From an uncultured Bacteroidales bacterium (lineage in GTDB: Bacteria > Bacteroidota > Bacteroidia > Bacteroidales > F082), in assembly GCA_905234765.1 (NCBI GenBank), contig CAJOIF010000018.1, forward strand, positions 46,219 through 110,218: 64,000 nt of DNA. The letters are read 5' to 3'. Under the pieces are notes generated by a model, which did not search any database, was not told the DNA's origin, and worked only from the letters and a program-made list of their open reading frames with translations. Positions 53,855 to 63,013 of this stretch are shown piece after piece (the stretch's first letter is position 1; each line of letters begins with the position of its first letter). The translations under genes were made by a program, and so were the position numbers.

Positions 53855-54391
53855 ATGAAGAAGACGCTGAAAATCATGATGTTCGCCCTGTTGGCCTGCA
53901 CGATGTTGGCTTGTGGCGAGAAGAAAATCACAGAAGAAGATTTAAGAAAGACGGAACTCTCCCTGTCTGACAACGAAGGCAATCTCAATCAGGAGGCCGT
54001 GCCTGCTGCTGTGCAGCAGTTCTGCAAGTTCGTGAAACAGAACCCACAAGCTCCGTCAGCTCCCGATTGGCTTTTCAAGGCCATGCAGTTTGCCATGAAA
54101 TCAGGTGATGCTGAAAAGGCTGTTGAGCTTACCGAACAGTTGGTGAAAGACTATCCCACCTATCGCAATTCGCCTACAGCCCTCGTTATGTTGGCTTCTG
54201 AGGTTTACGACGGTCAGCTTCACGACCTTGACAAGGCTCGCGCCACTTATGAGAGGGTCATCCGCGACTATCCCGACAGTGAATGGGCCAAGTCGGCTGA
54301 AAAACTGATTGAATATCTTGGCTTGACTCCTGAGGAAATCATGAGCAAGATTATTCTGTCGAACATGGAAGTGGAAGAGGGTGAGTTTTAA
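53855..54391 (+). CDS. TPR-like lipoprotein
   Basis: 178 residues from ATG 53855 (MKKTLKIMMFALLACTMLAC); the frame from 53783 overlaps def. The lipobox is TMLAC with Cys at 20. The rest is helical with TPR-like repeats (AVELTEQLVKDYPTYRNSPTALVMLASEVY and ARATYERVIRDYPDSEWAKSAEKL), resembling short BamD- or YbgF-type scaffolds. Role unknown. It is the third gene of the ruvX-def unit and ends at a strong terminator shared with metK. Confidence 0.78.
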   Translation: MKKTLKIMMFALLACTMLACGEKKITEEDLRKTELSLSDNEGNLNQEAVPAAVQQFCKFVKQNPQAPSAPDWLFKAMQFAMKSGDAEKAVELTEQLVKDYPTYRNSPTALVMLASEVYDGQLHDLDKARATYERVIRDYPDSEWAKSAEKLIEYLGLTPEEIMSKIILSNMEVEEGEF

Positions 54392-54407
54392 GCGCATTAA
54401 GGAATAG

Positions 54408-54447
54408 AAAAAGCCTGCGAGAGTTGTCCTCGCAGGCTTTTTCCGTT
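54408..54447. terminator. Bidirectional terminator between the TPR lipoprotein and metK
   Basis: 14-bp perfect stem AAAAAGCCTGCGAG (54408-54421) with CTCGCAGGCTTTTT (54429-54442). T tracts on both strands suit the converging genes. Confidence 0.88.
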
Positions 54448-54462
54448 TTCGTCGGCTTTGGT

Positions 54463-55734
54463 TTAGCAGCCGAAAGCCGTTTTCAGTTGGTCTACCAAGT
54501 CGAGTTTCTCCCAACCAAAGAACTCCACGTTCTTATAGATGTGTTCGCCTTCGCGGAAGGTGTCGTTGTCCTCGTAGAACACCTCTATCTTGCGGACTTC
54601 GGGCTGGCGTCCGAAATGACCGTATGAAGCGGTCTCCTCGAAGATGGGGTTGGTGAGGCCGAAACGCTTCACGATGAAGTAAGGTCTCAAGTCGACCAGC
54701 TCCTTGACTTTCAAGGCAATCTCGGCATCGCTCATTTTGACGTGCGAGGTGCCATCGGTGTTGACATAGAAGCCGACAGGTTCGGCCTTCCCGATGGCGT
54801 AGGCAATCTGCACCAAGGCTTGGTCGCAGATGCCGGCGGCCACGAGGTTTTTGGCGATGTGACGTGCGGCGTAGGCAGCGGAACGGTCCACCTTCGAGCT
54901 GTCTTTGCCCGAGAAGGCGCCGCCGCCGTGGGCACCGCGACCACCATAGGTGTCGACGATGATCTTGCGGCCCGTCAAACCTGTGTCGCCGTGGGGACCG
55001 CCGATGACGAACTTACCCGTCGGATTGACGTAGAGCTTCATGTCGTCGCCAAAAAGTTTCTTCAGGCGCGCTGGCAGCTGTCTTTTCACCCTCGGGATGA
55101 GGATGTTGCGCACGTCAGCCTCGATTTTCTTCTGCATAGTTTCGTCGTCGGCAAACTCGTCGTGCTGCGTGCTGATGACGATGGTGTCGATGCGGAGCGG
55201 CTTCCAGCCTTCGCCGTATTCTACGGTCACCTGCGACTTGGCATCAGGGCGGAGGTAGGTCATCTTCTTGCCTTCGCGACGGATGTTGGCCAGCTCTTGC
55301 AGCAGTAGGTGCGAGAGGTCAATGGTGAGCGGCATGTAGTTCTCGGTCTCCTTGCATGCGAAGCCGAACATCATACCTTGGTCGCCCGCGCCTTGTTCTT
55401 CAGGCTTTTGGCGTCCAACACCTTGGAAGATGTCGTTGGACTGGCCATGGAGGGCAGATAACACACCACATGACTGAGCGTCAAATTGATACTCCGACTT
55501 GTTGTAACCGATGCGGTCGATGACACGGCGCGCTATGTCCTGGATTTTGACATAAGCGTTGGTGCGGATTTCGCCTGCTACTACGACAAGTCCGGTGGTA
55601 ACTAAGGTTTCGCAAGCCACTTTTGAGGTGGCGTCATAGCGTAGAATCTCGTCCAATACGGCATCTGAAATCTGGTCGGCTACCTTGTCGGGATGACCCT
55701 CGGAGACGGATTCTGAAGTGAAATAATAACCCAT
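54463..55734 (-). CDS. metK: S-adenosylmethionine synthetase
   Basis: 423 residues. Motifs: [31 protein letters not shown], the [16 protein letters not shown] lysine/arginine block and [13 protein letters not shown]. It makes S-adenosylmethionine from methionine and ATP. The first residues ([17 protein letters not shown]) set the start at 55734. Its leader holds a SAM-II-like aptamer about 105 nt upstream, so it is probably switched off by its own product. Length is normal, slightly longer than in E. coli. Confidence 0.95.
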   Translation of the reverse strand: MGYYFTSESVSEGHPDKVADQISDAVLDEILRYDATSKVACETLVTTGLVVVAGEIRTNAYVKIQDIARRVIDRIGYNKSEYQFDAQSCGVLSALHGQSNDIFQGVGRQKPEEQGAGDQGMMFGFACKETENYMPLTIDLSHLLLQELANIRREGKKMTYLRPDAKSQVTVEYGEGWKPLRIDTIVISTQHDEFADDETMQKKIEADVRNILIPRVKRQLPARLKKLFGDDMKLYVNPTGKFVIGGPHGDTGLTGRKIIVDTYGGRGAHGGGAFSGKDSSKVDRSAAYAARHIAKNLVAAGICDQALVQIAYAIGKAEPVGFYVNTDGTSHVKMSDAEIALKVKELVDLRPYFIVKRFGLTNPIFEETASYGHFGRQPEVRKIEVFYEDNDTFREGEHIYKNVEFFGWEKLDLVDQLKTAFGC

Positions 55735-55791
55735 AACAAATTGTTTATTAGTTAGTTAATAATAAATTTGTGTGGGAAGTGTTGACTGAAA

Positions 55792-55832
55792 GGGTCCTTC
55801 GATCATTCGGCAAGCTCATGACTCGGGAACCC
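55792..55832. repeat. Hairpin-forming repeat-like element in the metK leader (divergent family R2)
   Basis: Ends GGGTCC and GGAACCC can pair with one bulge, with a short inner stem. The segment resembles a degenerate copy of the TTGAGCCTGTCGAA repeat (minus strand has ATGAGCTTGCCGAA). It lies between the aptamer and the metK ATG. Confidence 0.5.
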
Positions 55833-55837
55833 AAGGA

Positions 55838-55896
55838 AAAAGCATTGGTTTAGCATTTTTTCTTGTGGTTGCAATCAAATCAAATCTTTCCACGTA
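55838..55896 (-). promoter_or_regulatory. SAM-II-type riboswitch aptamer upstream of metK
   Basis: On the minus strand, P1 is GTGG (55893-55890) with CCAC (55868-55865). Its loop, AAAGATTTGATTTGATTGCA plus A, matches the SAM-II loop in spacing and in the GATTT...ATTGCAA order, and is followed by an A-rich linker and GCTAAA (55854-55849), as in the Sargasso SAM-II aptamer structure. The 3' boundary is approximate. It would sense SAM and repress metK, which fits the gene. The promoter lies just upstream at 55905. Confidence 0.75.
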
Positions 55897-55904
55897 AGAG
55901 GCTG

Positions 55905-55912
55905 CAAAGATA
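55905..55912 (-). promoter_or_regulatory. Promoter -7 box for metK
   Basis: Reads TATCTTTG on the minus strand. It places the transcript start just before the aptamer P1 stem. Confidence 0.7.
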
Positions 55913-55933
55913 GGAAAAATTCCGAAATCCGCA

Positions 55934-58900
55934 TCAATCGATGACGATTTTTTGGGTTCTCACCTTGCCGCCTTGAATGAGGCGCAATACATATACACCA
56001 GGCGCGAATCCACTCGTAGAGACGCAATGCTTTGCGTCTCTTGAAATCAGGATGCGTCCCATCACATCAATCACCTGCAAGGTGGCACCTTCAACATCAG
56101 CCGTAATGATGATGTTGCCGTTGTTGATGAAAGCAAAGGTTCCATTGCTGTCGTTTGCATCTGCGCAAACGAACACGAGACGGAAACGTGATTCATAATC
56201 GGTCGTCCTTGCGGTGAAGGTGTACGAAGGCTTAGGAGATTGCGGGTCTTCGCCCGCAATGACGGCGTTGGGGTGGAGCAGGTCGACATCAGCACCCGTC
56301 ATGTTGTCGATAAGGTGCAGATAACCCATCTCCACATCTTCAGCGTTAACTGTAATGGTGTAGGTACCGTTCTCGTTGGCCTTGAAGTTGACGGGCATCT
56401 CGCCTTGGGTTTCGGCGCTGACGATGGCGAATTCCTGGCCATTTTGCGGAATGTAGATGTTGGCATTTTGGGTTCCGAAGTAGAACTTGCCGAGCTGGCT
56501 GTCCTCGTTGAAGTTCACGATGGCATTGTCAAGGGTTAAGGTCCCTGAGCCTGTCGAAGGGCCGACCTTAAGTCCATTACCTTCGCGAGCTGGCATTTCG
56601 ACAGGCTCAACGACCTGACTTAACGCGATATTCAGCCCGCCGTTGCTCGATTGGCTCTGGGCGGGCGCAGCGGTGAAGACGGCATTCTGACCATCTGTGT
56701 AATCCACCACCACACCTGTGCAGGGCGCAATGGCGGCGTTGTCGGATACCGCTTCAACGGCGGTACGGGCAGCATTCATCTTATAATAAGGCCTGTTGAC
56801 ATAAGCATCGAAGGTGTAGGGATTACCCACCAGGTTGAAGCCTTCGTTGAGCGTAATACCATAGGTGGCATCGTAAGGTTTGGTGTTGCCGGTGAATGTC
56901 AAGGTGACACCTTGGTTGTTGTTTCCGCTGTTAGCGTAGAGGTAACCTTGACCGTTGACAAGGGACGTGAAGTCGCTGTGTTCCGAATTCTTGAAGTTCT
57001 CCCATGTGGTGTTGTTGAGGCGATACAAGTCGTATGTGTTTGCAACCATGCTGCCTGTGGGCGAGTAGTCCTCGGTGATGGGCGAGGCTATGAAATACCA
57101 GCCGTTGGTAAGTGACTCGCCTTGATTTTGGCTTACCGTGTAGGCTGCGATGTTCTTCTCCACCGTGGCATTCACCGCGCTGTTGCTGACGAGCTGGCCG
57201 CCGTCGGCGATGGTGAGAGAGCCGTTTTCACCGATAGTAATACTGTTTGCTTGGGCCACGACTTCATTCGGAATTGTACATTCAGCTCTGACGACCACAT
57301 GACTGCCAGCAGCAGGTACCGCATTACCCCTCCAGTTGGCGGGCATATTCCAATTGCCGTCGGTTATGAAATCATTAGTTAAAGAAAATGCATCATGTGT
57401 TGTTGCACCATCTACTCTAATCACATCGCCTGGATTGAAATTCCTTGCTGTGAATGTTGCGATATTGTCTACAACCGGAACAGTTTGAATTGCTACATTG
57501 TTTACATAAAGTGTCAATTCACTACCATCGTTTGTATAACACTTTATTACTCTGCCAGTCAACTTTTCATAGTCCTTCCCACAGATGTGTACAAATTTGT
57601 CTTTCTGATTCCACCAAGCCTTGTAAAGATAGAATGGATCCTTCTTTGTCTTGTGGTCTCTCTCAACTAGTCCCTTATTATTCAAATATCTTAAATTATC
57701 ATCTGTTGAAGTGTGTTCTCCATCGATACATACTGTATATCCTTCCTGTCTGCTAGACACAGCTATATCAAACAATTGCCATTGTGATGTGAACAACAAT
57801 TGTGGGTAGTTTTTGATGGCTGCAATGTGTCCTTCGTGCAACCACATCTGATATTCAATATCATGTCTTGGGTTGTTGCCCCTTGTTGTTGTTGTCATAA
57901 AGTCATCAGAGTGGCAATTTGGCGTACCTCCGCAACCATATTCAGAGAACGCCAATGGTTTACTTTTGTTGGTAAGGGTCTTGGTCAAACGTGTATCCAA
58001 ACGATTGGAAGGGTTGTTTGAATTCTGGTCGATATACCATCCTACATAGATATTGCAACCGAACCAATCAACATTCGGGTGATTGTAATAACCACTTGGA
58101 TCATCAACGCTGTGAGACATCACATAACCTACTAAACGTTCTGAATCAAGACCTTTAATAAAAGATGTGTATGCTTCGATTTTCGTTTTACCAAAATCCT
58201 TGTCATCTGTTGTGGTCTCATTACTCAATCCCCAGAAAACAATACAAGGGTGATTGTAATGCTGTCTTACCATATCCTCATATTGTATATAAAGATGGTC
58301 ATAATAGTCTTGCGGCAATGATGATTGGAGTCTGTTTACACAAGGGACTTCAGTTTGGACAATAATTCCAAGCCTATCACACCAATCATAAACTTCTTTA
58401 GGATGAGGATAGTGGGCGAGACGAACGAAATTACATCCAAGTTCTTGTATGATGGCAAAGTCGTTGGCAATGTCATCGTCATCAAGTGCATTTGCCTTTC
58501 CTTCCAAATCATGGTGAGTGCAAACACCTCTCAGAAGATATGGCGAGCCATTGAGCAAGAAACCTGTGTAGCTTTCACCGCCAATCGGTTCATTGATGAC
58601 ATATTCATAATATCTGAATCCATAAGGACGTTCATATCTATGATACAACTCATTGTTATAATAGATTTCCAAAGTGACATTATATAAGAATGGATCTTCA
58701 ATGCCATTCCAAAGATGAGGATGGGGAATGGTCGTGGTAAATGTCATTTCTTCTCCAGTACTTGCTTTAGTATCAGTAAAATGATAGTTCTCATCATCTG
58801 CATCAATCTTGCAGGTTACACTTGCTCCAACAGGAATTGAAGTCTTTATATTAATAGTTGCAGAAGCAGTAGTGACCGAAGAAGTGATGTGGAAGCCATC

Positions 58901-61825
58901 ATATCCATAATCCATTGATGGCAATACTGGACTAGTAAATAACTTAACCTTACCAAGAGTAGCATTGAAGTTAAAGTCACCAGCAGCAGGAGCTAAAGTA
59001 TTTCTTGTTGTGTTGTTCAAAATGACTTTTATTCTATTAGTTCCAATATGAACATAATCAGTTATGTCAACAAAGAATGCATTATATCCTCCCCAGTGAG
59101 TAGTTACATAAGTATCGTCAACATAAATCTCTGCTGATTGGTCAGCATGTTGGAACCATAAATAAGTAGGCTGAAGCTTATATAAAGTGATTGTTGTTTC
59201 AAAAGTATGATTTCCTTTTGAATAATTTGACGAATGTCCGTCTATGCCATTTACAGAATAGGGCAATGTGACTTGATTGTTACCATAAGTCCAAGAATCT
59301 AATGATCTATTAGACTCATCAAATGGATTGTCGTATATTTCAAATGTAATAATTACAATATTGCTTGTATTGGTATCTTTGGTTGAATATGCTTCAACGG
59401 TTGTGTTTGAATTTACGGGTAATGGAGAACTATATAATGAGAAGTCTCCAGTTTGATTCAATCTATAATATATAGAAGCTCCTTCCGTAGCACAAGTTAT
59501 CGTTATGTGTTCACCATCACAATTGATCTCAGGACTATATAACAAAAACTCATTGTATTGAGTCCAGTTCGAAGGTATTCCAGAAGCGCCAGATGGCCAT
59601 GTCGTATTTGACTCTTTTACAAATGTTCCTGTAGATGAAACATTTTTTAGCCAATCTGCTTTACAATCTGTTGCAGATATATTGGTAGCCATACATTTTA
59701 CATAATTCAAGTTTGCGCATCCTTCGAACATGTGCCCATAACATTCTTGAACAAGAGTCGTGGCGTTAAGTTCTGGTGCTGTTGTTATGGCACTTTGTTC
59801 GAACATATACCAATAGCACCCTTGTGCCAATGTTGTAGCAGGAAGCGTTGGAGGTGTTGTTAATGTAGTGCACCAGCTGAATAAAGCACGATAACAGTAA
59901 TTCTTCAATTCAGTTGCTGGAAGTATCAAGTTCTCGGCAGATATAGCGTTTGACTTTTTAAACAATGAGCAGAACATATAAGAATTGTTCGGCATAGTTG
60001 TGGTTCCAGCGAAATTATCTCCATATATCAAGCTATGGATATTACCTTCAATGTCATAAGTAGCAGTTCCACCTTCGAATCCAGAGTATGCACTTTTACT
60101 TGTAGCGTATGGATATGCAGTTCCTTTAAGTCTTACAAGGTTTCCTGCTTGAACAGTAATAGTTGCTCCATCAGAAGTAGATGTCCAAGTGGTCCAAGTT
60201 CCATTATTTATACTATACTCAATTGTCTTGGTAAGATTCCCATAAGCTTTCCATCCAATTGTACCACCAGTCAATATTCTGAATGTAAGATAATCCTGTG
60301 AGTAATCATGTTGGGTGTTGGACCATGTTGCCACATCGGAAGTAAGATAGCCAGCATGAGTGGCGATGGCTTTGATGGTAACATCGGAGGAAACGGTAAA
60401 CGGGGCACTATAGGCGGTGCTGGAAGTGGTGGGATTGCTGCCATCGATGGTGTAAAATATGTCCGTGGCACCAGCGCAAGTGATGGTAACTTCAGAAGTG
60501 CTGCTGTTGAAACTAATGGTTGGAGTTGTATATTTCGGCACATCGTATGTTGTCACTCCAGAACAGTCTGTGCCTAGATAAGTGATAGCCTTGATGACTG
60601 TTGCATCACCCAAGGAGAAGGCCGAAGAATAGGCTGTGCTATTATTGTCGGGGGTGTCGCCATTGGTGGTGTAGTATATCGTTGCTCCAGGAGTGGACGT
60701 GCTCAGCGTGATGGTACCGTCATAGTTGTTGGTGATGGTTGGGGCTTCTACAGCGACATAATCCGTTTCCACAATATTCCAGTGGGAATCGTAATTGCCA
60801 GTGCCTCGGTCAGACTTGAGAAGCAAGTGGGAATCATCGCTCATTGCCATGGGAGCAAAACTATCCTTACCAGAAAAAGAAGCTTGCTTCAGTTTCGGAA
60901 CGATAGTATAACATGTTTCATAATTGTTGTTGTGTTTGTAAGCCGCATCCACTATGAGAAAACGGTATTTGTCCGCTTCAGTAGAATTGTAATCCATCAC
61001 TTTGGCGACATCGTTATCCGTACTTCCAGTGTAGTATAAATACTTTTCCGTTGAGGCATTCACGATGTAATAATAATGACAATTTGAATAAGTCGCATCC
61101 GTACCTGCATTCAAAAAATACCACACATTAGCGTTACTACCTGTACTGCTGACCGTTGCCCATTCTTCAGACTTGGAAAGATAAAACGATGTGTTGGTCA
61201 CATTCTGAAACTTGTAATAATTTTTATCTTCATTAGTGGATATCGTAAACGGATGTGGCCAGGTAACATCGCTAACATCGACAAAATTCCAAACAGAAGG
61301 TGAGTCATTGTATGTACTAGCTTTGATATAATTTGAATAATCAGTGTTAGTGCCTTTCTTGTTCAAGTATAAATTTGATGCGCCCTTTGGATGGATGAAA
61401 TAATATGAGCCAGTTTGCTCTAGATAAAACTTGTACTTGTTTAATTCGTCATCAGACAAAGAAGAAAGATCGGCATAGGTGTTCATAATACGGATGCCGC
61501 CATCGCTGTCATCGTAACGATACAGACATCTGCCTGTCGAATTGACAATGTAATAATACTGATGGTCGTCATCGCTTCCAGCATTCACGAAGCACCAACG
61601 CATAGTGGCATTGGGAATACTGGTAGTTGAAACCTTAGAATCCACAGCATCTGAATGCGGAATGGCATAAAACGTGGGGCGGTCGATAGATTGTATCAGG
61701 TAATAATGCTGTGTGCCATTGGTTATATCAGAAGCCGTAGTCAAGGTGAATTGCGCCTTCGCAGGCATTATCCACGCCATCATGCAAAAAAATGCTAAAA
61801 ATCTGTACAAATTATTCATTGTCAA
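55934..61825 (-). CDS. Giant secreted GH2 (beta-galactosidase-like) multi-domain protein with T9SS tail
   Basis: 1963 residues. Signal peptide to about 24. Residues about 25-330 form repeated beta-trefoil-like or ricin-like strands. About 355-500 hold two chitobiase-type CHB_HEX modules (ATIYYTTNGDTPDNN and DIFYTIDGSNPTTSS). About 610-730 is a BspA-like leucine-rich region. A GH2 enzyme follows: jelly roll about 830-970, Ig-like, then a TIM barrel about 1080-1400 with acid/base E1203 (WGLSNE) and nucleophile E1295 (AFSEYG). The last about 550 residues are linkers plus a T9SS sorting domain. It should act on surface or external beta-glycans. The middle is AT-richer, and three repeat families lie in frame near the 3' end. 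Confidence 0.82.
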   Translation of the reverse strand: MTMNNLYRFLAFFCMMAWIMPAKAQFTLTTASDITNGTQHYYLIQSIDRPTFYAIPHSDAVDSKVSTTSIPNATMRWCFVNAGSDDDHQYYYIVNSTGRCLYRYDDSDGGIRIMNTYADLSSLSDDELNKYKFYLEQTGSYYFIHPKGASNLYLNKKGTNTDYSNYIKASTYNDSPSVWNFVDVSDVTWPHPFTISTNEDKNYYKFQNVTNTSFYLSKSEEWATVSSTGSNANVWYFLNAGTDATYSNCHYYYIVNASTEKYLYYTGSTDNDVAKVMDYNSTEADKYRFLIVDAAYKHNNNYETCYTIVPKLKQASFSGKDSFAPMAMSDDSHLLLKSDRGTGNYDSHWNIVETDYVAVEAPTITNNYDGTITLSTSTPGATIYYTTNGDTPDNNSTAYSSAFSLGDATVIKAITYLGTDCSGVTTYDVPKYTTPTISFNSSTSEVTITCAGATDIFYTIDGSNPTTSSTAYSAPFTVSSDVTIKAIATHAGYLTSDVATWSNTQHDYSQDYLTFRILTGGTIGWKAYGNLTKTIEYSINNGTWTTWTSTSDGATITVQAGNLVRLKGTAYPYATSKSAYSGFEGGTATYDIEGNIHSLIYGDNFAGTTTMPNNSYMFCSLFKKSNAISAENLILPATELKNYCYRALFSWCTTLTTPPTLPATTLAQGCYWYMFEQSAITTAPELNATTLVQECYGHMFEGCANLNYVKCMATNISATDCKADWLKNVSSTGTFVKESNTTWPSGASGIPSNWTQYNEFLLYSPEINCDGEHITITCATEGASIYYRLNQTGDFSLYSSPLPVNSNTTVEAYSTKDTNTSNIVIITFEIYDNPFDESNRSLDSWTYGNNQVTLPYSVNGIDGHSSNYSKGNHTFETTITLYKLQPTYLWFQHADQSAEIYVDDTYVTTHWGGYNAFFVDITDYVHIGTNRIKVILNNTTRNTLAPAAGDFNFNATLGKVKLFTSPVLPSMDYGYDGFHITSSVTTASATINIKTSIPVGASVTCKIDADDENYHFTDTKASTGEEMTFTTTIPHPHLWNGIEDPFLYNVTLEIYYNNELYHRYERPYGFRYYEYVINEPIGGESYTGFLLNGSPYLLRGVCTHHDLEGKANALDDDDIANDFAIIQELGCNFVRLAHYPHPKEVYDWCDRLGIIVQTEVPCVNRLQSSLPQDYYDHLYIQYEDMVRQHYNHPCIVFWGLSNETTTDDKDFGKTKIEAYTSFIKGLDSERLVGYVMSHSVDDPSGYYNHPNVDWFGCNIYVGWYIDQNSNNPSNRLDTRLTKTLTNKSKPLAFSEYGCGGTPNCHSDDFMTTTTRGNNPRHDIEYQMWLHEGHIAAIKNYPQLLFTSQWQLFDIAVSSRQEGYTVCIDGEHTSTDDNLRYLNNKGLVERDHKTKKDPFYLYKAWWNQKDKFVHICGKDYEKLTGRVIKCYTNDGSELTLYVNNVAIQTVPVVDNIATFTARNFNPGDVIRVDGATTHDAFSLTNDFITDGNWNMPANWRGNAVPAAGSHVVVRAECTIPNEVVAQANSITIGENGSLTIADGGQLVSNSAVNATVEKNIAAYTVSQNQGESLTNGWYFIASPITEDYSPTGSMVANTYDLYRLNNTTWENFKNSEHSDFTSLVNGQGYLYANSGNNNQGVTLTFTGNTKPYDATYGITLNEGFNLVGNPYTFDAYVNRPYYKMNAARTAVEAVSDNAAIAPCTGVVVDYTDGQNAVFTAAPAQSQSSNGGLNIALSQVVEPVEMPAREGNGLKVGPSTGSGTLTLDNAIVNFNEDSQLGKFYFGTQNANIYIPQNGQEFAIVSAETQGEMPVNFKANENGTYTITVNAEDVEMGYLHLIDNMTGADVDLLHPNAVIAGEDPQSPKPSYTFTARTTDYESRFRLVFVCADANDSNGTFAFINNGNIIITADVEGATLQVIDVMGRILISRDAKHCVSTSGFAPGVYVLRLIQGGKVRTQKIVID
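56018..56041. repeat. AGAGACGCAA palindrome in frame in the T9SS domain (family R1)
   Basis: Perfect 10-bp stem AGAGACGCAA with TTGCGTCTCT and loop TGCT. It codes part of SRDAKHCV in the sorting domain of the giant protein. Confidence 0.85.
56234..56264. repeat. ATTGCGGG palindrome in frame (family R3)
   Basis: Perfect 8-bp stem ATTGCGGG (56239-56246) with CCCGCAAT (56253-56260), loop TCTTCG, flanks as in the 26161 copy. It codes VIAGEDPQSPK. Confidence 0.8.
56540..56563. repeat. TTGAGCCTGTCGAA-type repeat, copy 1 (family R2)
   Basis: GGTCCCTGAGCCTGTCGAAG core. It is inverted relative to the copy at 56592-56616, with 28 nt between. It codes part of VGPSTGSGT. Confidence 0.8.
56592..56616. 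repeat. TTGAGCCTGTCGAA-type repeat, copy 2 (family R2)
   Basis: On the minus strand reads AGGTCGTTGAGCCTGTCGAA then ATGCC. It codes VVEPVE. It differs by one or two bases from 63078-63102. Confidence 0.85.
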
Positions 61826-61861
61826 TCAATTATGTATAATAAAACAACCTTTATAGGGGCG

Positions 61862-61869
61862 CAAAAATA
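61862..61869 (-). promoter_or_regulatory. Promoter -7 box for the giant GH2 protein
   Basis: Reads TATTTTTG on the minus strand, 36 nt before ATG 61825. Confidence 0.7.
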
Positions 61870-61931
61870 CAAAATAAGTGGATTATAAATCCAAAATATG
61901 GGTAAAAAACTAATTGGGTAAAGACGATGCG

Positions 61932-62821
61932 TTATCCCTTCGTCAGCTTTTGGAAAGCCTCTTCAATGCTCAAGTCTTCCTTCTGCAAAGTCTTGATGAT
62001 GAGACCATTGTCCACCGACCACTTCATCAGATTGGCGCGGATGTCGGTGTCGCCTTGCGGCTCGAGAATCCAATGGTTGCCTTTCACGCGCTGTACTCGG
62101 CCTACCTGTGGGATGCTCTGCAAGAGGGTTTCGTCCACTTCGGTCTCGAACTCAACCACGACCACATTGTTGGCGGCATTATTCTGTTTCAGGTTTTCGA
62201 TCTTGTCGTCGGCGACCACCACACCTTTATTAATAATAATGGCACGTTCGCAGATAGCTTCCACCTCCTGCATAATGTGGGTGGAGAGCAGCACGGTTTT
62301 TTCCTTGCCGAGGTTGGAAATGAGGTTGCGGATGTCGATGAGTTGGTTGGGGTCGAGGCCAGAGGTAGGTTCGTCGAGGATGAGCACCTGCGGGTCGTGC
62401 CGCGCTGGCGGTAGCCCTTCGACAAAGCTCCGATTTTCTTGTGGGCTTCAAGACCGAGGCCTGTCTCGTCAATCATCGCCTCGATGCGTTTGTGTGCGGC
62501 TTCACCTTTCAGTTGGTGCACGCCAGCCACAAACTCAAGGTATTCGCGGACATACATGTCCAAATAGAGAGGGTTGTGCTCCGGCAGGTAGCCCACGATG
62601 CGTTTCACCGCCATCGGGTCATCCATGACGTCGTGGCTTTCAACGCTCACCGTGCCCGAGGTGGGCGGAATGAAGCAGGTGATGATTTTCATCAACGTCG
62701 ACTTGCCCGCGCCGTTGGGACCGAGCAGGCCTACGATACCTTTATTAATAGAAAGAGTCACGTCATTAAGGGCGAGTTGTTCGCCATAACGTTTGGTGAT
62801 ATGCTGAATTTCGATGGACAT
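61932..62821 (-). pseudogene. gldA: GldA-like gliding-motility ABC transporter ATPase, frameshifted by an internal deletion
   Basis: From ATG 62821 the frame gives [20 protein letters not shown], Walker [14 protein letters not shown] and the ABC signature LSKGYRQR at about residue 140, then goes out of frame at 62397-62401. The rest, from [15 protein letters not shown] (Walker B) to the end, is in another frame (61932-62387). Relatives have about nine residues (VGLAAALIH-like) between QR and DPQV; only 5 nt remain, so about 22 nt are missing. GldA powers an inner-membrane transporter needed for gliding in Flavobacterium; partner genes gldF/G are not here. The promoter at 62841-62848 fixes the start. 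Confidence 0.85.
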
Positions 62822-62840
62822 TCTTATTTGAATTTTGCCG

Positions 62841-62848
62841 CAAAGGTA
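62841..62848 (-). promoter_or_regulatory. Promoter -7 box for gldA
   Basis: Reads TACCTTTG on the minus strand, 19 nt before ATG 62821. It lies inside the longer open frame, which rules that frame's start out. Confidence 0.7.
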
Positions 62849-63001
62849 GGAGATTTTCATGAATTATCCATGAAAATGTAAGTTATAAGAAAAGGAGAAT
62901 TATGAGGAAATGCAAAAATATTTGCGTGAGTTGGTTGTATATCTTGAACCTACGCCTTTGAAAAAAGCCTTGAATGTTACCGTCTCTTGATGGATTTTGA
63001 T

Positions 63002-63009
63002 TAATTTTG
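63002..63009 (+). promoter_or_regulatory. Promoter -7 box for the terminal TPR-type lipoprotein
   Basis: TAATTTTG, only 4 nt before ATG 63014, so the transcript may be leaderless. Confidence 0.55.
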
Positions 63010-63013
63010 CGGC

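Noticed and set aside
62415..62432. CCCTTCGACAAAGCTC similarity to the R2 repeat
   Set aside because: It codes the conserved ABC signature LSKGYRQR, so the likeness is by coding, not insertion.
62902..62964. A 20-codon frame with an AGGAG-like site between gldA and the last lipoprotein
   Set aside because: Too short, no conservation can be judged, and the region also carries promoter sequence.
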